Below are positions 6,917-13,876 of a stretch of DNA of 17,107 bases, in pieces. The stretch is from positions 1 through 17,107 of the forward strand of contig JAEHDC010000069.1 in NCBI GenBank assembly GCA_016880595.1. The letters run 5' to 3'. Positions within the stretch are counted from its first letter, which is position 1. Each line of letters begins with the position of its first letter. The translations under genes and the position numbers were made by a program. Below the pieces are notes generated by a model that saw nothing but the letters and a program-made list of their open reading frames with translations, had not been told where the DNA came from and did no database searches. The DNA comes from Candidatus Saccharimonadota bacterium. Its GTDB lineage: Bacteria; Patescibacteriota; Saccharimonadia; Saccharimonadales; EFPC-124.

Positions 6917-6944
6917 GTGGGCCAGGATTTTACTCCTGACCCAC
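6917..6944. terminator. Shared hairpin between convergent methyltransferase and lipoprotein genes
   Basis: GTGGGCCAGGA (6917-6927) pairs with TCCTGACCCAC (6934-6944), with one G-T pair and a 6-base loop. It lies 15 bases after one stop and 8 bases after the other. Neither side has a real T-run, so it may work in both directions but weakly. Confidence 0.55.
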
Positions 6945-6952
6945 GGCTTGGG

Positions 6953-7726
6953 CTACTGAACGATTATAAGGTACCAGTAGCAACCTTCGGCTTGCACGTT
7001 CAAAACGTGATCGCCAGCGATGTCGCCGCCAAAGCTAAAGTTTTGGTAGTAGCGCGTGCTAACTGCCGGAAGAACAACGTTTACCCACTCCGTATTTCTT
7101 CCATCGTGCCTGATAACAAAACTAGCATTGCTACTATTGCATGTGGCACTCAGGATTAGCGTGGAGCTGTCGGCCAAGACAACAGAAAGGTCTTCAGATC
7201 CTTGCCGGTTACCAGTTGAAAAAACTAGAATTCGGCCTTCTCCGCGAGCCTGATCCACAAAGTCTAGCCGCACAGAGCATGTACTCGGCGCGGCAGTTGA
7301 AACACTGTAGGCATTGCCGTTACTCTTTGATCCGAGCCAGGTGAGTGGGACATAGCCAGTCGTACGATCCATATAGCTAGAAAACTCATAACCGTCAACG
7401 GTAATATAAATGATATCTATAGCTGGCTCGCATCCAATTAGCTCGTATCCTACGCCTTTTAGAGCGCTGCTCATTGCTGGCGTTGTACCTGTCCAGTGCT
7501 CATCGGCTCCAACAGTCACAGAACTTACGACGTCTGTTTGATCATAGGCGCTTGTGTGTGCAAGTAAATTATCTTGACCCGCTTCTGCTGATGGGCTACT
7601 GCTGCTCGTTGTTGACAAGGAACTACTCGATTGATCTGGAGACGTAGGACCGCTGCCCATGGCGCTGCAACCAGATAGTGTAGCTGCGATCACCAAAGCC
7701 GCCAAACCACTCTGCCAAGTTTTCAC
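6953..7726 (-). CDS. Lipoprotein, unknown function
   Basis: A 257-aa protein started at GTG 7726, preceded by GGAGG and five A; the upstream ATG at 7771 would place that site inside the gene. The N-terminus VKTWQSGLAALVIAATLSGC has a positive n-region, hydrophobic core and LSGC lipobox with Cys20, so it should be a lipid-anchored surface protein. A Ser/Pro/Thr-rich linker (~24-45) precedes a ~210-residue folded domain with several Cys (IGCEPAI, STCSVRL, SATCNSS, EGCYWYL), likely disulfide-bonded outside the cell. The gene is divergent from another lipoprotein that uses the same style of ribosome binding site, so they may be co-regulated. No family recognised. Confidence 0.8.
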   Translation of the reverse strand: MKTWQSGLAALVIAATLSGCSAMGSGPTSPDQSSSSLSTTSSSSPSAEAGQDNLLAHTSAYDQTDVVSSVTVGADEHWTGTTPAMSSALKGVGYELIGCEPAIDIIYITVDGYEFSSYMDRTTGYVPLTWLGSKSNGNAYSVSTAAPSTCSVRLDFVDQARGEGRILVFSTGNRQGSEDLSVVLADSSTLILSATCNSSNASFVIRHDGRNTEWVNVVLPAVSTRYYQNFSFGGDIAGDHVLNVQAEGCYWYLIIVQ

Positions 7727-7761
7727 TTTTTCCTCCAGCCAAAATGGGTGAACGTTTATAT

Positions 7762-7790
7762 ATCCTAACATAAATTTAGCTTCTATTCAA
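7762..7790 (-). promoter_or_regulatory. Promoter of the reverse-strand lipoprotein gene
   Basis: On the reverse strand TTGAAT (7790-7785), 17 bases, TAGGAT (7767-7762). Transcription would start near 7755, giving a ~30-base leader with GGAGG. Confidence 0.6.
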
Positions 7791-7808
7791 TAAAAACTAA
7801 TAAAATCG

Positions 7809-7837
7809 TTGACCAGCACTAAGCATTATGTTATTAT
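7809..7837 (+). promoter_or_regulatory. Promoter of the forward lipoprotein gene
   Basis: TTGACC (7809-7814), 17 bases, TATTAT (7832-7837). The -10 is the same as in the DUF2690 promoter. It lies about 20 bases from the divergent promoter's -35. Confidence 0.7.
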
Positions 7838-7855
7838 AAGCGAGCGTTTTACGTG

Positions 7856-7878
7856 TTTGCCCGCAAATTGTGGGCAAA
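7856..7878 (+). promoter_or_regulatory. Leader hairpin before the lipoprotein ribosome binding site
   Basis: TTTGCCC (7856-7862) is a perfect complement of GGGCAAA (7872-7878), with further pairing possible inside. It lies in the 5' leader between the expected transcription start (~7844) and the AAGGAGG site (7884-7890), so it could be an operator or an mRNA structure. Confidence 0.5.
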
Positions 7879-7894
7879 TCATGAAGGAGGAAAA

Positions 7895-8497
7895 ATGCAT
7901 CGTTTGGGGCGATTGGCAGTTGCTGCTTCGCTGGCCACGGCTTTGTTGGCCGGATGTGGTAGCGGGGGCGGGTCAACGGCTTCGGATTCGAATTCTGGCG
8001 CATCGCCAACTACCAGTTCGGCTGCGCCGATCCCAACAACTGAAGTCCAAGTGTATCCGAGCTTTAGCACTAACAACCAAGAGTGCCAGTCTAAGCCATG
8101 GATGGTCAACATCCAAACACTTGATGATTGGTTTGGCGTGCAGTTTGCTCGCAGCCAGCAGGATGCTGGGGAGACATACTGCATGAGCACCTATGCGAGC
8201 GGAGACTTCTACGTCTCCGTCATGGCCGCTTGGGACGCAGATGCTGTTGTAAGTTACAGCAATGATCTCAATTCTGGCATATTCACCGTAGACAACAGCA
8301 TCGGTGAATACGCTCTCAGGACAAGCGATACGCTGACTAGTATTACTGGCCAGGCAGGCGTTTCGGTCATCGACGGCGACCCTACAACAGCCACCAAATA
8401 TGTACAGATCTTCATTGTTCAGGGAGCTGACAGTGACGATCGACAGACTAAATTGCTGCTGCTTGCACAAATCACCCAAAAGAACATGACAAGCTAA
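7895..8497 (+). CDS. Lipoprotein, unknown function
   Basis: A 200-aa protein started at ATG 7895, with a near-perfect AAGGAGG (7884-7890) 4 bases before it; a GTG at 7853 in frame would lie upstream of that site. The signal MHRLGRLAVAASLATALLAGC ends in an LAGC lipobox (Cys21), followed by a Gly/Ser/Thr-rich linker to ~45. The mature domain has Cys in NNQECQSK and ETYCMSTY that could pair, and aromatic beta-like stretches. No similarity to the divergent lipoprotein beyond signal and linker was seen, and no family was recognised. Ends in a strong intrinsic terminator. Confidence 0.82.
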   Translation: MHRLGRLAVAASLATALLAGCGSGGGSTASDSNSGASPTTSSAAPIPTTEVQVYPSFSTNNQECQSKPWMVNIQTLDDWFGVQFARSQQDAGETYCMSTYASGDFYVSVMAAWDADAVVSYSNDLNSGIFTVDNSIGEYALRTSDTLTSITGQAGVSVIDGDPTTATKYVQIFIVQGADSDDRQTKLLLLAQITQKNMTS

Positions 8498-8518
8498 TCT
8501 CCTCCTTTTTTTGCGTGC

Positions 8519-8555
8519 GGCCGGGCAGTTTTTTCTGCCCGGCCTTCTTCTTTTA
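8519..8555 (+). terminator. Strong intrinsic terminator of the lipoprotein gene
   Basis: A perfect 10-bp GC stem (GGCCGGGCAG at 8519-8528 with 8535-8544), TTTTTT loop, and the tail TTCTTCTTTT. Palindromic element B starts directly after it. Confidence 0.9.
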
Positions 8556-8560
8556 AAAGC

Positions 8561-8682
8561 TTCTAAAACCTGAATCTCAAAATCCACCTTTCTAGCGCAA
8601 CATCTGCCTTCCCGGCAGACTGAACTACTTTTGTGGCGAGGGTCGTTGCGACAGAAAGGAAGGTTTTGAGACTCAGGTTCTA
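8561..8682 (-). repeat. Palindromic MITE-like element, copy B (complete)
   Basis: About 122 bp in inverted orientation to copy A. Both ends carry terminal inverted repeats of ~31 bp (CTAAAACCTGAATCTCAAAA at the left; TTAGAACCTGAGTCTCAAAA read inward from the right) with about 7 mismatches. The core repeats the CGCAAC/GTTGCG stem (8596-8601 with 8645-8650) and the hairpin TCTGCC-TTCCC-GGCAGA (8603-8619). Over the 80-bp core it differs from copy A at only four positions. It has no coding capacity; TA or TTCTAA at the ends may mark the target site. Confidence 0.82.
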
Positions 8683-8687
8683 AATAC

Positions 8688-8716
8688 TTGACGATTTGAT
8701 CAAAAATTGCTATTGA
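8688..8716 (+). promoter_or_regulatory. Promoter of the double-HTH gene, abutting element B
   Basis: TTGACG (8688-8693), 17 bases, TATTGA (8711-8716). The -35 lies within the octamer CTTGACGA that also stands 12-20 bases right of element A. Confidence 0.5.
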
Positions 8717-8751
8717 TGTATTAGGCCAAATTGATTATTGAAGGGATAATT

Positions 8752-9201
8752 GTGGACTTCTTGCCGCAGTTTGTGAGTACCGGAGACGCAAGAAAAATGC
8801 TCAAAGAAGAAAGCGCGACTGGGTTGAGCTGGGGTGCAATATATTTACGATTGCCATCTGGCAAACGGATGATTCCAGTATCTTACGTGGAAGCAATTAG
8901 AAGCCATGGCGTTGGCCTAAATAATGCCTTGCAGCTCCTAGAGCTAAATAGAACCCCTGAGATTGAAGAGCTCTATGACAATGAGCAGTTCAAGCTTGCA
9001 TGTCGAACGAGCATGCTCGCATCAATGGATCCTGATGGTTTTTTGACGACTGCATATGTCTCTAGGCTGCTATGCGTTAGCACAAAAGCAGTTAATTTGT
9101 GGCAAAAGCGTGGCTATTTGCCGAGCGTGCTGCTTTCTACCTCATACTATTTTGAACCAAAGGTATTGACAAGTACGTGCGGATGGGCGATCCCAACCTA
9201 A
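8752..9201 (+). CDS. Putative DNA-binding protein with two MerR/excisionase-like HTH modules
   Basis: A 149-aa protein started at GTG 8752, with AAGGG (8741-8745) 6 bases upstream. Residues ~8-50 (VSTGDARKML, then LRLPSGKRMIPVSYVEAI) and ~97-140 (LTTAYVSRLLCVSTKAVNLWQKRGYLP, then YYFEPKVL) have the same layout: a helix-turn-helix followed by a hydrophobic/basic wing ending in a short helix, as in MerR or excisionase-type domains that bind DNA. The second module is clearer, with the W-x-K-x-G-x-L-P turn; the first is more degenerate. A linker of Glu/Leu-rich helices (55-85) joins them. Such proteins act as small transcription regulators or recombination directionality factors; which applies here is unknown. 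It lies next to palindromic element B and ends in a clear terminator. Confidence 0.55.
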   Translation: MDFLPQFVSTGDARKMLKEESATGLSWGAIYLRLPSGKRMIPVSYVEAIRSHGVGLNNALQLLELNRTPEIEELYDNEQFKLACRTSMLASMDPDGFLTTAYVSRLLCVSTKAVNLWQKRGYLPSVLLSTSYYFEPKVLTSTCGWAIPT

Positions 9202-9214
9202 TATTTGGCTAAAA

Positions 9215-9257
9215 GCGGCGCCCAGAGATTACTCTTTGGGCGCCGCGTGATAATTTT
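9215..9257 (+). terminator. Terminator of the double-HTH gene
   Basis: GCGGCGCCCA (9215-9224) pairs perfectly with TGGGCGCCGC (9237-9246), followed by GTGATAATTTT. The stem starts 14 bases after the stop. Confidence 0.85.
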
Positions 9258-9261
9258 ATAT

Positions 9262-9290
9262 TTGACGTATTTAACCTCTAATGTTACCTT
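9262..9290 (+). promoter_or_regulatory. Promoter of the 335-aa gene
   Basis: TTGACG (9262-9267), 17 bases, TACCTT (9285-9290); a TG-T upstream makes it an extended -10. Only 3 of 6 -10 bases match consensus. Confidence 0.45.
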
Positions 9291-9327
9291 AATTAAAGAT
9301 TGTCTGCCTATTTGAATGGAGAGGCTT

Positions 9328-10335
9328 GTGTCTGTTAACTATTTTGTTAACGCGCAGGGTTCAGAGGATCCGTCAATTGTTCTTCCGGATGATACCCAGC
9401 ATGTCTGGGCGCGCCTTGTAGCCTTAACTAAACTCAGCTGGCCAACACTGGCTGAGCAGGTTGAGCGAGCGGCGCTTGTCGATTGGATTAATCCATCTAG
9501 TGGCGGCCTAATTTGCTCTGAGCATGTTTTGGTCATAGCTCAGGACAAAGTTGACATTGGAGCAGTTGATTTGCATGAGACAAGATCTGCCGCTAATGCC
9601 GCATGGCGCAACCTGATGTCCTTAGCTACTGGCGATAAGCTTGATAATCCGCGACCGGAGTGCAGCGATTATCAGAGCAACGATGGCTTTGATAATTGGT
9701 CCGATTTGCGTAGAAAACAAGCCGGCGACTGGCTATCTACTGTCATGCGCACAATTGACGATTTGCTATGTGAAGAAATCATTTTTGGCTGCGACTTGCC
9801 AAAAATGGTAACTTCAGCAGAACTAGAGTCATCTATGCATCGAGAGTTTTATTGTGAAGCTTTTGATAGTCCGCTAGCCATTGGCGCCCACATGTTCACA
9901 GGATTGAGTTTTGGGAGCGCCCGCAATCACGATGCCTTCATACTAGTGGCAGAAGGTTTGGCTGATGCAGTTCTCCATATCGTTGATGAGCTAAAAACCG
10001 TCACAAAAAATGAAGGGCGCAACAAGCTGACGCACCTTCAATTCATGTGGATGCTGCTAAAGGGCTACGTCTTTGCCGTTACCAAGGCTGAACTTGATGT
10101 GCCGTATTTGTTTGCTTATGTAAAAGACGACGCACAATTAAGGCGTATTTATAGGGCTTTGCTGGAAGGTCGCGAGACATTGTGTGTCGCTAGTAAGCAG
10201 TATGGCGCGCCGGCTTCGTGGTACTCATTGGGCAGCCAAACTTGCGACGAAGTGGCGGCCATCACAATCGAGGAACTCATCGCCGCTACTGACGAAGTTG
10301 TTGCCCGGGCAAGGCAGTTAACTGTGACAATTTAG
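9328..10335 (+). CDS. Hypothetical protein, 335 aa
   Basis: GTG 9328 is preferred because GGAG (9318-9321) is 6 bases upstream; the ATG at 9316 would overlap it. The protein is acidic, soluble and largely helical, without a signal peptide or membrane span. Noticeable segments are a Trp-rich region (AGDWLSTVMRTIDDL, ~133-147), a long helical stretch (VAEGLADAVLHIVDELKTV, near 207-225) and a C-terminal helix ending in ARARQLTVTI. I do not recognise a family or catalytic motif. It is a single transcription unit with its own promoter and a perfect terminator. Confidence 0.72.
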   Translation: MSVNYFVNAQGSEDPSIVLPDDTQHVWARLVALTKLSWPTLAEQVERAALVDWINPSSGGLICSEHVLVIAQDKVDIGAVDLHETRSAANAAWRNLMSLATGDKLDNPRPECSDYQSNDGFDNWSDLRRKQAGDWLSTVMRTIDDLLCEEIIFGCDLPKMVTSAELESSMHREFYCEAFDSPLAIGAHMFTGLSFGSARNHDAFILVAEGLADAVLHIVDELKTVTKNEGRNKLTHLQFMWMLLKGYVFAVTKAELDVPYLFAYVKDDAQLRRIYRALLEGRETLCVASKQYGAPASWYSLGSQTCDEVAAITIEELIAATDEVVARARQLTVTI

Positions 10336-10350
10336 CGGTCAGACAATTAA

Positions 10351-10399
10351 AGCCCGTCCGTTCGCAGCTTTTGCTGTTGAACGGACGGGCTAGTTTATT
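10351..10399. terminator. Perfect 13-bp hairpin, bidirectional terminator
   Basis: AGCCCGTCCGTTC (10351-10363) pairs with GAACGGACGGGCT (10379-10391), with an inner CAGC-TTTT-GCTG stem. It serves the forward 335-aa gene (tail TAGTTTATTAA) and, read backwards, has TTTAATTG after it for the convergent small operon. Confidence 0.88.
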
Positions 10400-10445
10400 A
10401 ATAAATCTTCCGATGCTTGCCTACAGGCCGGATTCTAGCTCCCTA

Positions 10446-10664
10446 CTAATTAGGCGACAGACAAGGCATCTTGTTTCCGTTCACAACTCTAAAAACACGA
10501 CTCGAGCCATTCTTAAATTTAACCCTCAGCGCGTCATGGAACAAATCCTTTTTAATAATTTCCATACTGTCAATTTCATCTAAATACCAAACACTCTTAA
10601 ACGAGACTTTTTTGGTCTTCTTTTTTATAAACCCCCAACACAATTTTGAATCAGAAAAACACAA
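10446..10664 (-). CDS. Small hypothetical protein, 72 aa
   Basis: Starts at TTG 10664, immediately after the stop of the upstream gene (10665-10667); AAAGGAG in the end of that gene could serve it, although 11 bases is a long spacing. The sequence is Lys-rich and looks like a small beta domain: LDEIDSMEIIKKD, then ALRVKFKNGSSRVFRVVNG. No signal peptide. No family recognised. The tight spacing argues for co-transcription with the membrane gene upstream and a related function. TTG start and small size make it less certain. Confidence 0.5.
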   Translation of the reverse strand: MCFSDSKLCWGFIKKKTKKVSFKSVWYLDEIDSMEIIKKDLFHDALRVKFKNGSSRVFRVVNGNKMPCLSPN

Positions 10665-10994
10665 TTAACCATCTTCTCCTTTATTTGCAGAAAGCGACAT
10701 CTTTGCCAAATAAGCCACCATGCCATTGCTAAGCTTCTTTGGACGACCCAAAATGTTAAGCGGTAATTTCAGTAGCCAATACGATATAAAACCTCCGCTA
10801 ACTATGAGAAAAAATAACATCTGCATCCCAGAGAAAGCTCCACCCAGAGCGTTATGAATAGGTTCCATATAGTGATTAAAAAGATTAAAATAGCACTCCA
10901 TAAAAGCTATATAAATACCAACTAGCTCAAAATAAAGCTTTTTGTTTTCGTTTTTTAACCAAATAACTTGAGTTTCTTCTGAATAATCTTCCAT
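10665..10994 (-). CDS. Small membrane protein, 109 aa
   Basis: ATG 10994 has no Shine-Dalgarno; TATGAT (11011-11006) stands 11 bases upstream, implying a leader of only 3-4 bases. The N-terminus is charged and cytoplasmic-like (MEDYSEETQVIWLKNENKK), followed by a hydrophobic segment at ~21-40 and a clearer one at ~56-76 (GMQMLFFLIVSGGFISYWLL), then a basic tail (GRPKKLSNG). No family was recognised. It is the first gene of a two-gene reverse operon facing a shared terminator. Confidence 0.58.
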   Translation of the reverse strand: MEDYSEETQVIWLKNENKKLYFELVGIYIAFMECYFNLFNHYMEPIHNALGGAFSGMQMLFFLIVSGGFISYWLLKLPLNILGRPKKLSNGMVAYLAKMSLSANKGEDG

Positions 10995-11092
10995 GTTTTT
11001 AGCTTATCATAAAATTTGCAAGATTTTTATTTTGCTTCTCCATATCCATCACACACTTTTAGCGTTGATAAGAGGTCTATAAAGTTCAAGCA

Positions 11093-11127
11093 TTGACTAA
11101 TCTGAGATATTGCTGTTTATTTAGAGC
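11093..11127 (+). promoter_or_regulatory. Promoter of the 11128 membrane gene, probably leaderless
   Basis: TTGACT (11093-11098), 18 bases, then TTATTT (11117-11122) with TG just upstream. The ATG at 11128 is 5 bases beyond, without a ribosome binding site. Confidence 0.45.
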
Positions 11128-11913
11128 ATGGATTTAACAGAAATGCTTCCGTCTTTTGAAAACGCGGTTGCAATGTTACTTGCATCGCTTGGGGTTGGCG
11201 CTCCAATTATTACGATACTGCTGCTAGTGTGGACGCTAAAATCCTGGCTAGACATTGCCGAGCAAACAGTAAAAGGTGCGCGGCATGTTAGCCAATTTTC
11301 GCGCCGCATTGGCCAAAATCTAAGGCAAATGCCACGGGCAAGGGTAGCCACCTCAATTGCTATTACAGCACTGGTTGCAATGGCACAGCTGCTAACCGTA
11401 TTTATGTGCTATCTATTTGGCAACTTTATTGCGATGTATTTTAAGCACAGGCAGGCAGAGGTGAGCGCCGCAATTACAGAAAAGTCTTTTGGAGTTTTGC
11501 TTCCGCAAAATCTTTGGAGCATTACGCACTTTGATGCAATTTCGGGCACCTACACTGTAATAGCAGTTTTGATAATCGCCTTGTCATATCTCTTAGTTAA
11601 AGACGCCGACGGCGAAAAGTCGGTTAGTGACCTTGCTAAGCTTATGGCTCTTCCGGCTACGCTCGTTAGCTATTTAGCCATGGTCGTTTTGGTTGTCATG
11701 GGCGGCATTACGCTTTTGCTGTGGCTAATCTTGTGGATAGCAAGCGGTTTTTCAAATGCTGTTCCGGATGCAATTAAGCCAGCACTGCCCGGGCTGCTGC
11801 AAATTACTATCCTTTTGGTAATTTGCTTGCTGTTTAAAGGCATCTGCAAAGCGGCCCTAAAGTCGTCCAAGACAACGCTAGATGCATGGAACGAGACGCA
11901 GGTTAATCCATAA
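11128..11913 (+). CDS. Polytopic membrane protein, unknown function
   Basis: A 261-aa protein with about five or six hydrophobic segments: ~12-36 (AMLLASLGVGAPIITILLLV), ~77-100, ~140-157 (TYTVIAVLIIALSYLLV), ~176-205 (long, possibly two spans) and ~222-239. The loop at 38-76 is basic (GARHVSQFSRRIGQNLRQMPRAR), so it is likely cytoplasmic. No transporter motif or known domain was recognised. Start ATG 11128 fits a leaderless message. It is monocistronic, ended by a hairpin, and followed by an ABC exporter with its own promoter. Confidence 0.75.
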   Translation: MDLTEMLPSFENAVAMLLASLGVGAPIITILLLVWTLKSWLDIAEQTVKGARHVSQFSRRIGQNLRQMPRARVATSIAITALVAMAQLLTVFMCYLFGNFIAMYFKHRQAEVSAAITEKSFGVLLPQNLWSITHFDAISGTYTVIAVLIIALSYLLVKDADGEKSVSDLAKLMALPATLVSYLAMVVLVVMGGITLLLWLILWIASGFSNAVPDAIKPALPGLLQITILLVICLLFKGICKAALKSSKTTLDAWNETQVNP

Positions 11914-11915
11914 AA

Positions 11916-11955
11916 AGAGGCGTGCACTGAATTTTGGTGCACGCCCCTCACATTA
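11916..11955 (+). terminator. Terminator of the 11128 gene
   Basis: GGCGTGCAC (11919-11927) pairs with GTGCACGCC (11937-11945), extendable by GAG/CTC, loop TGAATTTTG. The tail ACATTAATTT is only moderately T-rich. Confidence 0.7.
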
Positions 11956-12014
11956 ATTTAAGATATTACAGAAGGATGCCCCAGCTAATTAAATTACTAT
12001 GGCTATTATCTTAA

Positions 12015-12050
12015 TTGCCAGAGCTACGCAATTCATGGTTAAATAAAAAC
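12015..12050 (+). promoter_or_regulatory. Leaderless promoter of the ABC transporter operon
   Basis: TTGCCA (12015-12020), 18 bases, TGG-TTAAAT extended -10 (12039-12044). ATG 12051 lies 6 bases further with no Shine-Dalgarno. Confidence 0.5.
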
Positions 12051-12941
12051 ATGGCAAATAACAAACAAACGCCAGTAATTGAGCTAGTTAATTTAAGCAA
12101 GAATTTTAAAGATGTCCATGCGGTAGATGACGTAAACCTACAGGTCATGACCGGACAAATCTATGGCTTTTTGGGACCAAATGGAGCAGGCAAGACCACA
12201 ACCATACGCTGCATTATGAATTTTATTTATCCATCAAGCGGGGAAGTCCGTCTTTTTGGACAGCCAATACAAACCGCTTCGCCAGAGTTATACAATAAAA
12301 TTGGTTTCTTATCTTCAGAATCGACTTTTTACGAAAGCTGGACTGGACAGCGGCACATAGACTATTTGGCAAAAGTTTATGGCAGCCCTATTGAATCAGC
12401 GCAAAAATTAGTTAAAAGGCTAAGCCTAGACACGCACAGTAAAGTTCGTCAGTTATCCAGCGGAAACAAGCAAAAGTTGGCGATTGTTCTAGCCTTAATG
12501 CACAACCCAAATGTGCTAATTTTAGACGAGCCAACGCGCGGACTTGATCCGCTGCTTCAACACGAATTTTACAAAATACTGCGCGAAGCAAAGCAAGCTG
12601 GAGTAACAATTTTTATGTCTTCTCATAATTTAGCTGAGGTCGAACAGATCTGCGATGAAGTTGGTCTAATTCGTCAGGGAAAAATCGTAACCAGCAGCTC
12701 TATGGAAAGTCTCAGAAAAATGCAAACGCATATTATCAGCGTACGCTTTGCAGAAGATTACAAGACAATAGATTTTAATTTGCCAAATATAGAAATCGTC
12801 CATCAAATTAATCACGAGCTTACTATGAGAGTTAATGGCGACTTTAATAAACTGCTTGGCCGACTTGCTAAATATAAACTCCACGACATGGACGTTAACC
12901 ATGCCAGCCTGGAAGAAATATTTATGAGGTACTATAAATGA
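12051..12941 (+). CDS. ABC transporter ATP-binding protein (ABC-2 exporter type)
   Basis: A 296-aa ATPase. Walker A GPNGAGKTTT (42-51), Q-loop region around GFLSSEST (85-92), signature LSSGNKQK (135-142), Walker B VLILDEP (155-161), D-loop RGLDP (163-167) and His192 in MSSHN are all present, so it should hydrolyse ATP. The signature variant and the C-terminal extension (~210-296) are typical of the drug/peptide/lipid exporter group that includes BcrA- and NatA-like ATPases. It ends in ATGA shared with the permease gene, so the two are coupled and form one transporter; a homodimer of each is expected. The longer frame from TTG 12015 is less likely, since that TTG belongs to the -35. Substrate unknown. 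Confidence 0.95.
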   Translation: MANNKQTPVIELVNLSKNFKDVHAVDDVNLQVMTGQIYGFLGPNGAGKTTTIRCIMNFIYPSSGEVRLFGQPIQTASPELYNKIGFLSSESTFYESWTGQRHIDYLAKVYGSPIESAQKLVKRLSLDTHSKVRQLSSGNKQKLAIVLALMHNPNVLILDEPTRGLDPLLQHEFYKILREAKQAGVTIFMSSHNLAEVEQICDEVGLIRQGKIVTSSSMESLRKMQTHIISVRFAEDYKTIDFNLPNIEIVHQINHELTMRVNGDFNKLLGRLAKYKLHDMDVNHASLEEIFMRYYK

Positions 12942-13753
12942 TTAAGCGATTCTTTCTTACTACACTTAAAGAGCTTCGGCTAAAACGCCTCACAATAATT
13001 TCTTACACATTCGCGGCTTTTGCGTTTTTGCTAATGTACGCAGCGGTTTATCCCGCAGTTCAAGATCAATCTGCAAAATTCACCGAACTTTTTAGTTCCT
13101 ACCCAAAAGAGTTCCTTGAAGCTTTTAGTATATCTCAAATTAGAATGGACACTTACGAGAATTACCTGGCAATGGAGCATTTTAGCATTATCTGGCCTCT
13201 GATGGTTGCCCTGCTAACAGTAACCTTGTCTGGCTTTGCCATAGCTGGCGAGATAGAAAAACGCACCATGAGCATAATGCTGTCTTTGCCAATGTCGCGT
13301 CTCAACATCTTTTTTGCAAAGTATACGGCAGGAATTATTGCCTTATTAATTTTTAGCTTCATATCAATAATGGCTGCCGTGCCTCTGGCTTGGATCTTTG
13401 ACTTTGGCATTAACAGCAGCACGTTTTGGGCCACGCTGCTAATAAGCCTGGCTTTTGGCTGGGCGCTTTTAGGTCTAGGCTTTTGCATCTCCAGCTTCTT
13501 TAGTGAAAAGGGCCAGGCATACTTAATTCTGGGCGGCACACTATTGCTTATGTATGTAATAAATGTAATCTCTCAGCTAGTAAACTCTATAGATTGGCTT
13601 AAATATTTTTCTATTTTTAACTATTACAAGCCAACGGATATTATGACCGGCGCGTCGCTAGACGTATGGTCGACTTTGGTGTTATGCGCTGTAGCAATTA
13701 TATCAACGCTTTTTGGCGCATTGTGGTTCAAAAGAAGAGATGTTATAACATAA
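12938..13753 (+). CDS. ABC-2 type transporter permease
   Basis: A 271-aa integral membrane protein with six hydrophobic segments: ~19-38, ~83-105, ~127-150, ~155-180, ~190-212 and ~243-262, the layout of ABC-2 permeases. GEIEKRTMSIMLSLPMSR (~107-124), a polar cytoplasmic loop after the second segment, matches the conserved coupling region (E-x-G-T-x-x-x-L-L-x-x-P type) that contacts the ATPase. The start overlaps the ATPase stop by 4 bases. No obvious terminator follows before the next promoter. Substrate cannot be predicted. Confidence 0.9.
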   Translation: MIKRFFLTTLKELRLKRLTIISYTFAAFAFLLMYAAVYPAVQDQSAKFTELFSSYPKEFLEAFSISQIRMDTYENYLAMEHFSIIWPLMVALLTVTLSGFAIAGEIEKRTMSIMLSLPMSRLNIFFAKYTAGIIALLIFSFISIMAAVPLAWIFDFGINSSTFWATLLISLAFGWALLGLGFCISSFFSEKGQAYLILGGTLLLMYVINVISQLVNSIDWLKYFSIFNYYKPTDIMTGASLDVWSTLVLCAVAIISTLFGALWFKRRDVIT

Positions 13754-13876
13754 AGGCCAGTTGGGCGGACTTCTACAACGTCATTTCTAATTGTTATATC
13801 CTGCTTGCAATATTAATAGTTTTGTGGCATTATAGTACTGCTCGTTTTAAAGGCCTATGTTTTTGGAGGGTGCTTT

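Noticed and set aside
7973..8587. Reverse-strand 204-codon frame opposite the forward lipoprotein gene
   Set aside because: It runs through the lipoprotein gene and its terminator into element B, is Arg/Cys-rich, and has no initiation signal; the forward frame has a lipobox and AAGGAGG.
5322..8682. Composite transposon or insertion sequence between the palindromic elements
   Set aside because: No transposase or recombinase is encoded inside and the elements are far shorter than insertion sequences.
10371..10668. Forward frames over the small reverse operon
   Set aside because: They begin inside the terminator hairpin or lack ribosome binding sites, whereas the reverse frames abut as an operon.
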